Shown: positions 32,208-41,960, counted from the first letter of the stretch. The stretch: 64,000 bases of DNA from BOG-224 sp963783505 (GCA_963783505.1 CAWAOP010000041.1:124001-188000), one strand, 5' to 3'. Notes: generated by a model not told the origin, from the letters alone. A program made the numbers and translations.

Positions 32208-34772
32208 ATGAAGTCTCCTTCCATGCCATTCCAGATTCAGCCGATTCGCGAGGTCCTGGTCAGGCCTGCCCTTCCCGAGTCTTTAGGGCGGATGACGGAG
32301 CTGGCCAATAACCTGATGTGGAGCTGGGAGCCCGCGATTCGCGGCCTTTTCCGCCGTCTCGATCCAGCCTTGTGGCGCGAATGCGGGTACAACCCGGTGC
32401 TCATGCTCGGCCGGGTATCGCAGGCCGCCATCACCAAGGCAGCTTCCGATCCGCGCTTTCTCACTGTGTACAAGACGGCGTGCGAGACCTATGACACGCG
32501 CGTCCGCTCCAGCGATACCGATCCGGAAGCCAAGCTGATCGCCTATTTTTCGGCCGAGTACGGGCTTTCGGAGAACGTGCCGATTTACTCGGGCGGCTTG
32601 GGAATCCTTTCGGGCGACCATCTGAAGTCCTCGAGCGATCACGATTACCCGCTGGTAGGGGTCGGGTTGCTCTACCAGCAAGGCTACTTCAGGCAGTCCC
32701 TGAACCCGGACGGTTGGCAACAGGAACGCTACCCCGTCAACGACTTCTACACTCTGCCGATTTCGCCCGTCAAGAACGCGGCGGGCGAGAACCTGAAGGT
32801 CTGGGTCGATCTGCCGGCGGGGCGCGCGTATATCCAGGTGTGGCGGCTAGTCTCCGGACGCATTTCCCTTTACCTCCTGGACACCAACGTTCCGGAGAAC
32901 CAGACTCCCCTGTATCGCGACATTACCGATTCGCTGTACGGCGGCGACACGGATATGCGTATCCGCCAGGAAATCGTGTTGGGAATCGGAGGGATGCGGG
33001 CGCTGAAAGCCCTGGGCCTGAACCCGACGGTGTTCCACATGAACGAGGGGCATTCGGCGTTTCTGGCGCTCGAGCAGGTTCGGGTTCTGATGAAGAGCGA
33101 GAACCTGAGCTTTGAAGAGGCGTTGGATGCCTCGCGCGCCAGCAACGTGTTCACTACGCATACGCCCGTTCCGGCGGGAATCGACGTATTCGATCCGGGC
33201 TTGATGCGCTACTACTTCTCTAACTATTGCGCCGACACGGGGGTCGACTTCGAGCAGTTGATGGCGCTGGGGCGGCGAAACCCAGGCGACCGCGGTGAAA
33301 GTTTTTCCATGGCTGTGCTAGCGCTGAAGACGGCGGCCTACCGGAACGCAGTGAGCCGTCTGCACCGGCAGGTTTCGCAGCAGATGTTCAATGACCTGTG
33401 GCCGCAGTTGCCCGTGTGGGAAGCTCCGATTACCTCGATCACCAACGGCGTGCATATTCCGAGCTGGATCAACGGCGGCTTGCGGTCGCTGTACGACCAG
33501 TATTTGGACACGGATTGGGCCCAGCGCTTCAACGACCCGACTATATGGGAGGGTGTGAAGGATATTCCGGACGAGGAGCTGATTGAGGCGCACCGCCGGA
33601 GAAAGCGCCGGCTGATCAACTTCGTTCGCGAGCGGCAGACGCAGGCGGCCGTCCGGCGCAGAGCGCCCGCGGCCGAGGTGCGGCGGGCGGGAGAAGTACT
33701 GGACCCGGCCGCGTTCACCATCGGATTCGCGCGCCGGTTCGCGACATATAAACGGGCGACGCTGCTTTTCCGGGACGTCGAGCGCCTCAAGCGCATTCTG
33801 CTGAACAAGGACATGCCGGCGCAGATCGTCATCGCCGGGAAGGCGCATCCCAAGGACCAGCCGGGCAAGAGTTACATTCGCGAGGTGGTGCAGTATTCGA
33901 GGGACGCGGACCTGTGGCGGCACGTGGTCTTCCTGGAGGACTACGACATCAAAGTCGGCCGGGAGATGGTGCAGGGCGTGGATTTGTGGTTGAACAACCC
34001 GAGGCGCGGCGAAGAGGCTTGCGGAACTAGCGGAATGAAGGCCGCCATCAATGGAGTGCTGAACCTGAGCATTCTGGACGGCTGGTGGGACGAGGCCTAC
34101 GAACACTCCGGAGGGTGGGCGATCGGCGACCGCGAACCGTACTCGGAAGATCAGGACGAATTGCACGCCAGCGCCATCTATTACCTGCTCGAAAACGAAA
34201 TCGTCCCGACGTTCTACGAGCGGCGCGAACAGGCGCCTCGAGAATGGGTCCGCCGCGTAAAACAGTCGCTGGCCGCGATCAGCCCGGCCTTCGATTGCCG
34301 CAGGATGCTGCGCGAGTACATGGCCCAGCTTTACGAGCCGGCCCACAAGCAGCGTATACGGATGCTCGCCAACCGGTACGCCGGGGTCCGCGAGCGCACG
34401 CGGTGGAACGCGCGCGTGCGCGAAGTTTGGGACCGCGTGCGATTTGTCGAGCCGGGGCCGGCCGCGCTCGGCGCCGTAAGCAGCGGAAAGCCGCTTCCGA
34501 TGCGCGCCGCCGTGGATTTGGCGGGGCTCAACGCGGATGACGTTCGCGTGGAACTGGTGATGGGCCGGATCGATAGCGACGGCCATCTGGAAGAGACCGA
34601 GGTGATGGTGCTTCCGCCGGTCGAGCAGCGCGGAGCGGTGGCGATTTTCCAAAAAGACGTCGCGCCCGAGCGAACCGGGCGTCTGGGCTACACCCTCCGA
34701 ATCAGCCCCAATCACTTTGACGATCCGCTTACGCGGCCTTGCAGCAGCCTGCTGAAGTGGAGCGAAGCGTAG
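32208..34772 (+). CDS. glgP: Alpha-glucan (glycogen/maltodextrin) phosphorylase, short TIGR02094 form
   Basis: An 854-residue cytoplasmic phosphorylase that releases glucose-1-phosphate from alpha-1,4-glucans. It is the compact bacterial/archaeal type with a DUF3417 N-terminal region (LMWSWEPAIRGLFRRLDPALW). Other motifs are YSGGLGILSGDHLKSSSD, FHMNEGHSAFLALE and the PLP site ACGTSGMKAAING with Lys611. Length fits the family. Start is uncertain among GTG 32202, ATG 32208 and ATG 32223, none with a strong ribosome site; the conserved region begins just after 32223. No other glycogen gene is adjacent. Confidence 0.94.
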   Translation: MKSPSMPFQIQPIREVLVRPALPESLGRMTELANNLMWSWEPAIRGLFRRLDPALWRECGYNPVLMLGRVSQAAITKAASDPRFLTVYKTACETYDTRVRSSDTDPEAKLIAYFSAEYGLSENVPIYSGGLGILSGDHLKSSSDHDYPLVGVGLLYQQGYFRQSLNPDGWQQERYPVNDFYTLPISPVKNAAGENLKVWVDLPAGRAYIQVWRLVSGRISLYLLDTNVPENQTPLYRDITDSLYGGDTDMRIRQEIVLGIGGMRALKALGLNPTVFHMNEGHSAFLALEQVRVLMKSENLSFEEALDASRASNVFTTHTPVPAGIDVFDPGLMRYYFSNYCADTGVDFEQLMALGRRNPGDRGESFSMAVLALKTAAYRNAVSRLHRQVSQQMFNDLWPQLPVWEAPITSITNGVHIPSWINGGLRSLYDQYLDTDWAQRFNDPTIWEGVKDIPDEELIEAHRRRKRRLINFVRERQTQAAVRRRAPAAEVRRAGEVLDPAAFTIGFARRFATYKRATLLFRDVERLKRILLNKDMPAQIVIAGKAHPKDQPGKSYIREVVQYSRDADLWRHVVFLEDYDIKVGREMVQGVDLWLNNPRRGEEACGTSGMKAAINGVLNLSILDGWWDEAYEHSGGWAIGDREPYSEDQDELHASAIYYLLENEIVPTFYERREQAPREWVRRVKQSLAAISPAFDCRRMLREYMAQLYEPAHKQRIRMLANRYAGVRERTRWNARVREVWDRVRFVEPGPAALGAVSSGKPLPMRAAVDLAGLNADDVRVELVMGRIDSDGHLEETEVMVLPPVEQRGAVAIFQKDVAPERTGRLGYTLRISPNHFDDPLTRPCSSLLKWSEA

Positions 34773-35200
34773 GAGCTCGCTAGCGGCGCGCCGGCTTGAC
34801 GATGGTCCATGGCCCTTGAGGCTCAGGTTCCGGAGCGGGAGTCCCCAGTTGAGTACAGGGCCTCCCATCCGGCGCCTCCACTACACTCTCGGGTGGGGAA
34901 CCTGACGCGGGGTTAGGGGAAACACCGTGCGATTTGGGGCTAAATTATTGCTGGAAAACAGTTCCAAACCATGGTACATATGTATTTGCTGGCAACAGGG
35001 GGCGGCGAATCTGTTTGGGGGCCGCCGCACCAGACGCCTTAATGGGAACTCCCCGGTTGATCTTACGGCTCTCTCTCCGTCCGGGTAGCGGAAGCAAACC
35101 GTGAGAACGCCGGCAAATCGGCTCCTCGACGTTGCGTTACCGGCTCTGAACGACTGACTCGGCGTCCTCCTTTCCTTCAATAACGGAGCGTCTATCCTTC
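34773..35200. other. Intergenic region after glgP
   Basis: No coding region is recognised. A 10-bp palindrome TACATATGTA lies at 34975-34984 in a locally AT-rich stretch. It equals the core of known BlaI/MecI operators, but no target gene is close, so I treat it as probably chance. Confidence 0.4.
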
Positions 35201-35686
35201 ATGGACAGCGATCGCAAATACCGTCAACACGGTTACATGGATTCGGATCGCGATTCGAAGCCGTTTCGCGAGGACCGGCCTAAGCCGGCGGGGCCGCGTC
35301 CGCCTATCGACGTGACCGGCCCGAGGCTGCCGCGCCTGGTGCAGCACGTGGCCGCGGCGCGATGTTTCAATTGCGCCACGGCGCTTGCGCCCGATACGAA
35401 TTTGAACGGCGTTTGCCCCAAGTGCGGGGCCGATTTGCATTGCTGCAAACAGTGTTCGTTCTTTGAGTCTTCCACGCGCTTTCAGTGCCTCAAGCCGATC
35501 CCGGTGCGGATCGCCTTTAAGGACAAAGCCAACGAGTGCGCCTGGTTCGCAGCGCGGGTGACGGTTGCTCGCGAGGGGACGGAGACGAACGGCTCCGGCA
35601 ACGGGTCCATGCCCGTATCCGCACCCGCGCCGAAGAATCCGGAAGACGCCCGCAGCGCGTTTGACCGGCTGTTTAAGAAGCTGTAG
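35201..35686 (+). CDS. Conserved cysteine-rich (zinc-ribbon-like) protein
   Basis: A 161-residue soluble protein with no recognised family. The first 45 residues are charged and Pro-rich. The middle holds paired cysteines: CFNC, CPKC, then CCKQC and single cysteines in FQCLKP and NECAWF. The first two pairs form a zinc ribbon, and the later ones could bind a second metal. The C-terminus (ARSAFDRLFKKL) is an amphipathic helix after a Ser/Gly-rich linker. A regulatory or nucleic-acid-binding role is only a guess. It stands alone, followed at once by heptad repeats. Confidence 0.65.
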   Translation: MDSDRKYRQHGYMDSDRDSKPFREDRPKPAGPRPPIDVTGPRLPRLVQHVAAARCFNCATALAPDTNLNGVCPKCGADLHCCKQCSFFESSTRFQCLKPIPVRIAFKDKANECAWFAARVTVAREGTETNGSGNGSMPVSAPAPKNPEDARSAFDRLFKKL

Positions 35687-35690
35687 CCGG

Positions 35691-35859
35691 CGATCGTCGT
35701 CCGTCGATAGTCGTCCGCTGGCTAGGTTTCCTATCCTGCTGGTTCCCTGTTCCCTCCGGCCGCCCGGCCCGCGTATCCACGCGCCATCTTACTCTCGATG
35801 GCAAGCCTGCATCCGCATCCGAAGCCGGGGGCGGACGACGGACGTCTGACGACGGACGA
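35691..35859. repeat. Two opposed 7-bp tandem arrays
   Basis: At 35691-35718 the units are CGATCGT, CGTCCGT, CGATAGT, CGTCCGC. At 35832-35859 they are CGGACGA, CGGACGT, CTGACGA, CGGACGA, which match the first set on the other strand. Between them the sequence also falls partly into 7-base steps (GGTTCCC, TGTTCCC). The pair fills most of the gap between the Cys-rich gene and the kinase gene. Confidence 0.65.
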
Positions 35860-35906
35860 CGAGCCTTCATTGACACGCGCGCTTCATTGCTGATACAGGT
35901 TCTACA

Positions 35907-36803
35907 GTGGCTGCGGCGCGCATTCTCGCTATCGGCGAAATCCTCTGGGATATATTCGACGACGCGCCGCGGTTGGGCGGCGCTCCGCTGAACTTCGCGG
36001 CCCATGCGCGGCGCATGGAACACGATGCGATTCTTGCCAGCGCGGTGGGCGCCGACGATCTTGGCGGGCGGGCCCGGGCGCGCATCGAGAGCCTGGGTCT
36101 AAACACGCGGTTTGTGCGGACGGCCGCTGGATTTCCGACGGGCTCCGCATCCGTTCAGCTCGGGCCGGGAGGCCAGCCTGCATTCCACATTCACCGTCCG
36201 GCGGCGTATGACGAAACGGCGCTATCGAGCGGCGATCTGGACTGGCTGGAGCGATGGCGGCCGGAGTGGCTGTACTTTGGAACGCTGATGTTCACCGCGG
36301 ATCGGCCACGCCACGCGCTGGGCGATTTACTGCGGCGGCTTCCCGGCGCGCGGCGCTTTTACGACGTGAATCTTCGGCCGGATTCTTATAGCGCCGAATT
36401 GGTCCGGGAATTACTCTCCCGCGCCAACGTAGTGAAGCTGAACGAAACGGAAATAGGTTCCGTCAGAGAGATCGCGGACCTTTCGAGCGAGAGCGTCGCG
36501 GCCTTCTGCCGCGACGGCGCGGACCGCTTCGGATGGGAAACGGTGTGCGTGACGCTGGGCGAACGCGGCTGCGCCCTCTGGCGCGCGGGGGAATACGTGG
36601 AGGCTCCGGGGATTCCGGTGAAGGTGGCCGATACCGTGGGCTCCGGCGACGCTTTCGCGGCGGCTCTGCTCGACGGGCTTGCGCGGCAAGCCAGGCTTAC
36701 TGAAATCGCGGAATTCGCGAACCGCGTGGGCGCGATTGTCGCCAGCCGCCCCGGCGCGATTCCGGATTGGACTCTTGAAGAAACGGCGGCCGGATCAACA
36801 TGA
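35907..36803 (+). CDS. PfkB-family sugar kinase, probable fructokinase
   Basis: A 298-residue ribokinase-like enzyme. The N-terminal motif GEILWDIFDDAPRLGGAPLNFAAH is typical of fructokinases, and the C-terminal signature VADTVGSGDAFAAALLDG holds the catalytic aspartate and the anion hole. It phosphorylates a hexose, most likely fructose, with ATP. The GTG start overlaps nothing, while the stop overlaps the start of the sugar transporter by four bases. The two genes form an uptake-and-phosphorylation operon. Confidence 0.9.
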   Translation: MAAARILAIGEILWDIFDDAPRLGGAPLNFAAHARRMEHDAILASAVGADDLGGRARARIESLGLNTRFVRTAAGFPTGSASVQLGPGGQPAFHIHRPAAYDETALSSGDLDWLERWRPEWLYFGTLMFTADRPRHALGDLLRRLPGARRFYDVNLRPDSYSAELVRELLSRANVVKLNETEIGSVREIADLSSESVAAFCRDGADRFGWETVCVTLGERGCALWRAGEYVEAPGIPVKVADTVGSGDAFAAALLDGLARQARLTEIAEFANRVGAIVASRPGAIPDWTLEETAAGST

Positions 36804-38152
36804 ACGCACTTTCCAAACAGCGGTCTTCCGCTGGCAATCTGAATGTTTATCTCATGCGCGGAGCTTTGGTAGCGGCGTTGGGCGGGCTGTTATTCGGCTT
36901 CGATACCGCCGTGATCGCGGGGACCACCGGCGCGTTGAAGGATCTGTATCACCTTTCGGAGACGCTGCTGGGCGTAACCGTGTCGAGCGCGCTTTGGGGG
37001 ACCGTGCTGGGCTCGCTGTTTGCGGGCATCCCCGCGGACCGTTACGGCCGCCGCGCCTCGCTCCGCGCTCTCGGCGTACTCTACGTGATTTCCGCCTGCG
37101 GCTGCGCGCTGGCGTGGAGCTGGTCCGCGCTGGTCTGCTTCCGCGTGATCGGCGGGCTGGCCATCGGCGGATCGTCGGTGGTTGGACCCATGTACATCGC
37201 CGAGGTCGCTCCAGCGGCCAAACGCGGGCGGCTGGTCGGGATGTTCCAGTTTAATATCGTGCTCGGCATCCTGCTGGCTTATCTTTCGAACTACCTGGTC
37301 TCGCTCGTTGGTCTGGGCGCGGATGAGTGGCGATGGAAGTTCGGCGTAGCGGCGCTGCCGGCTATCGCTTTCATCTTTGCGCTGTTCGGCATCCCGCAGA
37401 GCCCGCGCTGGCTGGTGAACGTGGGGCGGCGTGAAGAGGCGCGCGATGCGCTGGCGCGCCTGGGCGAGCCGGACGTGGAGCGCGAACTGGATGACATCCA
37501 GGCGACGCTGAGCGCCACTAGCGGCCGCAGCGTTCCTTTGTTTCAGCGGCGGTTCCGTAAGCCGGTGTTTCTCGCGATCTCGATCGGAATGTTTAATCAG
37601 CTCGCGGGAATCAACGCCATTCTCTATTACCTGAACGACATCTTCGAGCGCGCGGGCTTCAGCAAGATGTCGAGCGGCGCGCAGGCCGTGGCCATAGGCT
37701 TTACGAATCTGATTTTCACCGTGATTGCCATGAGCCTCATCGACCGGTTGGGGCGCAAGAAGCTGCTCTTGACCGGAGCCGTAGGGACGGGGGCATGTTT
37801 AGCGGGCGTGGCGATGATTTTCGCACTGGGCCGGGGACAGCACTATCTGCTTTATCTGCTCGTGATCTACATCGCCTTCTTCGCGTTTTCCCAGGGCGCG
37901 GTGATCTGGGTGTATCTAAGCGAAGTATTTCCAAACGTGGTGCGCGCCAAAGGACAGAGCCTGGGCAGCTTCACTCACTGGATCATGAACGCGGGCATCT
38001 CGGCGGTGTTCCCCGTAATGGCGAAGGCGTCCGGGTCCGCGCCGTTCTTTTTCTTCGCGTTCATGATGGCCGTGCAGTTCTTCGTCGTGCTGACCATGTA
38101 TCCGGAGACGAAGGGAGTCAGCCTGGAGGAGATGGAGAAGCGGATCGGGTAG
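36800..38152 (+). CDS. MFS sugar porter (sugar:proton symporter family)
   Basis: A 450-residue transporter with twelve membrane segments. Sugar-porter signatures are present: GGLLFGFDTAVIAG in helix 1, DRYGRR after helix 2, IPQSPRWLV before the central loop, and NQLAGINAILYYLNDIF in helix 7, which in relatives lines the sugar site. PETKG occurs at the C-terminus. It probably imports fructose or another hexose for the kinase encoded just upstream, to which it is translationally coupled. Confidence 0.93.
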   Translation: MNALSKQRSSAGNLNVYLMRGALVAALGGLLFGFDTAVIAGTTGALKDLYHLSETLLGVTVSSALWGTVLGSLFAGIPADRYGRRASLRALGVLYVISACGCALAWSWSALVCFRVIGGLAIGGSSVVGPMYIAEVAPAAKRGRLVGMFQFNIVLGILLAYLSNYLVSLVGLGADEWRWKFGVAALPAIAFIFALFGIPQSPRWLVNVGRREEARDALARLGEPDVERELDDIQATLSATSGRSVPLFQRRFRKPVFLAISIGMFNQLAGINAILYYLNDIFERAGFSKMSSGAQAVAIGFTNLIFTVIAMSLIDRLGRKKLLLTGAVGTGACLAGVAMIFALGRGQHYLLYLLVIYIAFFAFSQGAVIWVYLSEVFPNVVRAKGQSLGSFTHWIMNAGISAVFPVMAKASGSAPFFFFAFMMAVQFFVVLTMYPETKGVSLEEMEKRIG

Positions 38153-38240
38153 AGCGGCAGTCGCCGGCGATAGGCCTGCGTGAACCGCCGACCGCTCCCT
38201 AACCCGGCGTAGCCGGAACCAAACAGGAATGTCATGATTC

Positions 38241-38602
38241 ACCGCGGAGACGCGGAGGCCTCGCGGAGGAAAAACGGAGAAGCAAGAAAGGATTTTACCG
38301 CCGAGTCGCCTGGAAGACGGAAACGTCAAAACCCGAGAACGCCGAGGGAGCGGAGTTACGGGCTACGGCGCCGCGTTTGGCGAAAGTTGGAGGCATTTTC
38401 AGAGTGAAGCCAAGCACTTGAAAATGGCCCTCAGAACGCACATCACGGAAAATATTCCGCCACAAACGGACAGAATTCAACTCGGTAGGTACTATCGGTC
38501 GCGGCACGGAAACACGGATGGATTACGCAGGCGAAGTTGCTTGCCCACCGATCGCTTCATTCTGCCTTCCGTATTCCGCCTTCAGCCTTCTGCCTTCCCG
38601 CT
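38241..38602. repeat. Intergenic repeats: GCGGAG element and a heptad array
   Basis: The 450-bp gap after the transporter has no gene. Near 38241-38275 is an ACCGCGGAGACGCGGAGG-type element, repeated loosely as CCGCCGAGTCGCC and GAACGCCGAGGG further on, and near 38507 a GGAAACACGGATGG motif. Both kinds recur between genes in several phyla, as I recall. The last part is a clean heptad array (38561-38602): TCTGCCT, TCCGTAT, TCCGCCT, TCAGCCT, TCTGCCT, TCCCGCT. It ends exactly on the DUF1080 stop codon. Confidence 0.65.
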
Positions 38603-39255
38603 TACTTCAACTCCTTCAGCTTCACATTGCGGAATTCGATCCGATAGCCTTCGGCTTCCAGGCCGACGTAGCCTTTGAGCACCGAGAAATCCTTCTTCTC
38701 GGAAACGACGGCGCCGTTGACCCACGAAGTAATATCCGGACCGACGGCTTTGAACTCAAAGACGTTCCACTCGCCGGCGGGCTTCACGCGGTCTTCCTTC
38801 AGATCGCGGTTCAGCCTGAAACTGACCGGGCCGTTCGGGCCTGGCGCGCTTCCAAACAGCCACCCGGTACCGCCCTCGCCGGCCTGGGCCTGGACGTAGG
38901 TGGTTCCGTCCGCGCTGTTCCGGCCCATGACGCCGCTATTGTAACCGCGGCCTCCTTCGATCTTGGTGAATCGGAATTCGACGTGGAAGATGAAGTCGGC
39001 CAGTTCCTTGTCGTAGCGCAGCCATTCATGGCCGCGATTGCCCTCGCACAAGAGTATCCCTGTGGCCGGGTCCATCGTCCATTGGGAGATGGGGTCCAGA
39101 GGATTGGGGTTCATGAATGTTCCGCGAACCCAGCCGGCCAGCGAGGCGGGCGGCATGATGTCCTTCCAGCCGGAAGGATCGGATTCGAGAGCGCTGGGCG
39201 TCTGGCTCCACGCCGCCGCGGTCAACAAGAGAACGCAACAGGAAAAACGATACAT
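38602..39255 (-). CDS. Secreted DUF1080 (3-keto-disaccharide hydrolase-type) protein
   Basis: A 217-residue exported protein. Start ATG 39255 follows GGAG at good distance and opens into a signal peptide (YRFSCCVLLLTAAAWSQ); longer in-frame starts add non-conserved sequence. The mature part is a concanavalin-like DUF1080 domain: SGWKDIMPPASLAGWVRG, WLRYDKELADFIFHVEFRFT, GGRGYNSGVMGR and the final IEFRNVKLKEL. Some members hydrolyse 3-keto-glycosides and others are binding modules. It is divergent from the M13 peptidase gene across 88 bases. Confidence 0.9.
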   Translation of the reverse strand: MYRFSCCVLLLTAAAWSQTPSALESDPSGWKDIMPPASLAGWVRGTFMNPNPLDPISQWTMDPATGILLCEGNRGHEWLRYDKELADFIFHVEFRFTKIEGGRGYNSGVMGRNSADGTTYVQAQAGEGGTGWLFGSAPGPNGPVSFRLNRDLKEDRVKPAGEWNVFEFKAVGPDITSWVNGAVVSEKKDFSVLKGYVGLEAEGYRIEFRNVKLKELK

Positions 39256-39343
39256 AAAGATCTCCATCGCCCGGAACTCGGGCAATGCCACGGTAACACC
39301 CGGCGGCGCCTCGTACAACGGCGCACTCAGGTAATCTCGTAGC

Positions 39344-41410
39344 ATGAGGACTCGAAAACGCTTGGCGCCGCTCCGTGCGGCCGGCGCGGTTTTAGTTGCC
39401 GCTCTCGCTGTCGCGCTGTCCGGTTGCGGGACCGCTCCATCCACTTCCGGCATCGACCTGGCGGGCATGGACAAATCCATCGCGCCGGGAGACGATTTCA
39501 ACGCCTACGCCAACGGCGGATGGGTGAAAGCGAATCCGATTCCGTCGGACAAGTCCCGATATGGCATCGACGCCGTGCTGGCCGACGACACGCGCAAGCG
39601 CCTGCTCGATCTGATCCAGAATTCGGCCAAAGGCGGCGGCGCCAGCGATGACAGCCGGAAGATCGGCGATTTCTATTCGACCTTCATGGATGAAGCCGCC
39701 ATCGAGTCCAAAGGCATTGCGCCGCTGAAACCGGAACTGGATTCCATCGCGGCTATCGCGGATCGCCATGCCCTGGCGCGCGCGATCGGCGAGCGGTTGC
39801 GGAGCGACGTCGATGCGTTGAACAACACCAATTTCGAAACCTTGAACCTCATGGGCGTCTGGGTAGCGCAGGGGCTCAAGGACCCGTCGCGCAACTATCC
39901 TTACCTGCTTCAGGGCGGGTTGGGAATGCCGGATCGGGATTACTATCTTTCGCCGACTACGCACATGGCGGAATTGCGCAAGCAATATCAGGCGCACGTG
40001 GCGGCCATGTTCAAGCTGGCGGGCCTTGACGATCCGGAAGTCCGCGCCGGCCGCGTGTTCGCGCTGGAAACGAGAATCGCGCAGGCTCATGCGACGCGCG
40101 TCGAATCGGAGGACGTGAACTCCGCGGTCCTGTGGAAGCGCGAAGAACTGGCCACAAAAGCGCCGGGGTTGGATTGGCCTGCGCTTCTTGAAGCCGCCGG
40201 GATCGAGGATGCGCCTGTTTTCCAGGTATGGCATCCGAAGGCCATACCTGGCTTATCGGCGCTGGCGGCCAAAGAGCCGCTCGACGCGTGGAAAGATTGG
40301 CTCGTGGCGCACGCCATCGAACAGTCCGCACCCTTCCTTCCGAAGGCATTCGTGGACGAACATTTTGCTTTTTACGGAAAGGCGCTGAGCGGAATTCCGG
40401 AACTGCGTCCGCGTTGGCAGAGGGGCATGGATTTCACCAGCGACGCGATGGGTTGGGCTGTCGGCAAAGCATATTCCGACCGGTACTTCCCGGCTGCCAC
40501 CAAGGCCAAAGCGCAGGCCATGGTGGCCGATCTGGTGAAGGCGTTCGGAACCATGATCGACGCGCTCACATGGATGGCGCCGGAGACCAAAGTCAAGGCA
40601 AAGCAAAAACTGGGAACGCTGATCGTGGGCGTGGGCTATCCCGACCGGTGGCGGGACTACTCGAAGCTGGAAGTGACGAAGGGCGATGCGCTCGGCAACG
40701 AGAAGCGCGCGGAGTTGTTCGAATATCGCTACCAGCTCGGCAAAGTTGGGCAGCCGGTGGATCGAGCCGAATGGTGGATGACTCCGCAGACCGTCAACGC
40801 CGTCAACATGCCGCTTCAGAACTCTCTGAATTTTCCGGCGGCGATCATCCAGCCGCCGTACTTCGATCCGGCCGCCGGCGTCGCGCACAATTACGGCGCG
40901 ATGGGCGCCGTGATCGGCCACGAGATCAGCCACAGCTTCGACGACCAGGGCGCTCAATTCGATGCCGACGGACGGCTGGCCAACTGGTGGACCAAGGAAG
41001 ATTTCAAACACTTCCAGGCAGCCGGCGAAGCGCTGGCTAAGCAGTTTGATGGCTACAAGCCGTTTCCGGATCTGGCGGTGAACGGACACCAGACGCTGAG
41101 CGAAAACATTGCCGACGTGGCGGGCCTGCTGGCCGCCTACCGTGCGTATCATCTTTCGCTCGGAGGAAAGCCCGACGTGGTGAAAGATGGCTTCACCGGC
41201 GATCAACGCTTCTTCATCGCCTTCGCCCAAAGCTGGCGGTCCGAAACCCGCGAAGCCGATTTGCGCAGGCAGATCGCGACCGATGGCCACGCGCCCGAGC
41301 AATACCGTGCGGACACGGTAAGAAACCTGGACGCGTGGTACGAGGCATTCTCAGTGCAGGCGCCGCAGAAGCTGTATCTGGGCCCGGGCGGACGCGTGAG
41401 GGTGTGGTGA
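39344..41410 (+). CDS. M13 (neprilysin/PepO) family zinc metallopeptidase, lipoprotein
   Basis: A 688-residue exported peptidase. The lipobox LSGCG marks a lipidated cysteine near residue 28. The long M13 N-terminal domain (PGDDFNAYANGGWVKANPIPSDKSRYG) is followed by the catalytic part: NAVNMPLQNSLNFPAAIIQPPYFDP, the zinc site HEISHSFDDQGAQFDADG and the third ligand in LSENIADVAGL. M13 enzymes cut short peptides in the periplasm. All motifs are intact. The C-terminus ends in the expected LYLGPGGRVRVW. Confidence 0.93.
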   Translation: MRTRKRLAPLRAAGAVLVAALAVALSGCGTAPSTSGIDLAGMDKSIAPGDDFNAYANGGWVKANPIPSDKSRYGIDAVLADDTRKRLLDLIQNSAKGGGASDDSRKIGDFYSTFMDEAAIESKGIAPLKPELDSIAAIADRHALARAIGERLRSDVDALNNTNFETLNLMGVWVAQGLKDPSRNYPYLLQGGLGMPDRDYYLSPTTHMAELRKQYQAHVAAMFKLAGLDDPEVRAGRVFALETRIAQAHATRVESEDVNSAVLWKREELATKAPGLDWPALLEAAGIEDAPVFQVWHPKAIPGLSALAAKEPLDAWKDWLVAHAIEQSAPFLPKAFVDEHFAFYGKALSGIPELRPRWQRGMDFTSDAMGWAVGKAYSDRYFPAATKAKAQAMVADLVKAFGTMIDALTWMAPETKVKAKQKLGTLIVGVGYPDRWRDYSKLEVTKGDALGNEKRAELFEYRYQLGKVGQPVDRAEWWMTPQTVNAVNMPLQNSLNFPAAIIQPPYFDPAAGVAHNYGAMGAVIGHEISHSFDDQGAQFDADGRLANWWTKEDFKHFQAAGEALAKQFDGYKPFPDLAVNGHQTLSENIADVAGLLAAYRAYHLSLGGKPDVVKDGFTGDQRFFIAFAQSWRSETREADLRRQIATDGHAPEQYRADTVRNLDAWYEAFSVQAPQKLYLGPGGRVRVW

Positions 41411-41440
41411 AGGATACTGCTTGGGGCGGCTCGATTGCCC

Positions 41441-41743
41441 TCAGCCCCGATGTCTCTTGCGCACAACAGTGCGGGCGGGCACTTCCGGAAGCCGCATGAA
41501 ATTCTCGGGGTGGAGCAGGCTCGCGACCGAGATGTCTTCATCGATCGCTTCCCAGTGAATGCCGATTCCCCCGCCGATGAATTCCCAGCATGATCTCTGG
41601 CGAGCAGACGCAGCCGCCAGCCTTGGGAACCAGACGAGCGGCGTCGATACGACTCGTCCGTCCGCCAGGGTGACGGACAACGCGTCTTCCGAGCAGGATG
41701 CGTTGACCGCCAGCGCTTCAGTTCTCAACGCCAAAGTACTCAT
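41441..41743 (-). CDS. DUF2442 protein, putative antitoxin of a DUF4160/DUF2442 pair
   Basis: A 100-residue protein whose core is the DUF2442 fold (LSVTLADGRVVSTPLVWFPRL, then WEFIGGGIGIHWEAIDEDISVASLL). The start at 41743 has a good ribosome site (GGAGAGATGGA). It overlaps the DUF4160 gene by 26 bases. These two families are regularly found as neighbours and behave like small mobile modules, probably toxin-antitoxin. Function is inferred from context. Confidence 0.82.
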   Translation of the reverse strand: MSTLALRTEALAVNASCSEDALSVTLADGRVVSTPLVWFPRLAAASARQRSCWEFIGGGIGIHWEAIDEDISVASLLHPENFMRLPEVPARTVVRKRHRG

Positions 41744-41960
41744 TCCATCTCTCCAAGAAGAAACCCCGGTTCTCGGTTACGATTCGCCGGATGTCCGTCA
41801 TTTCGTGCGCCCGAAAGCCCCGCACCTCCGCCACCGTGACCGGTTGTAGCCATAGCTTCGCATAACGCCCGGCGTGCGAAACATGAATATGGGCTGGTTC
41901 CCGTCCTTCGAGGCTGAAAAAGAAGAAGCGGTAGCCACGGACCCTCAGCAGCGCGGGCAC
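41718..41960 (-). CDS. DUF4160 protein, partner of the DUF2442 gene
   Basis: An 80-residue DUF4160 protein: GYRFFFFSLEGREPAHIHVSHAGRYAKLWL, with the conserved EPxHIHV motif. Its start is a GTG at 41960. It is the first gene of the pair. The conserved glutamate and histidines could form an active site; the family has no proven activity that I know of. Confidence 0.82.
   Translation of the reverse strand: MPALLRVRGYRFFFFSLEGREPAHIHVSHAGRYAKLWLQPVTVAEVRGFRAHEMTDIRRIVTENRGFFLERWNEYFGVEN

Noticed and set aside
33318..34868. 516-codon minus-strand frame opposite glgP
   Set aside because: Antisense shadow of a conserved gene; no start signal or similarity.
34975..34984. TACATATGTA, identical to the core of known BlaI/MecI operators
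   Set aside because: Single 10-bp palindrome far from any fitting target, and different from the repeated site at the window's own blaI promoter; probably chance.
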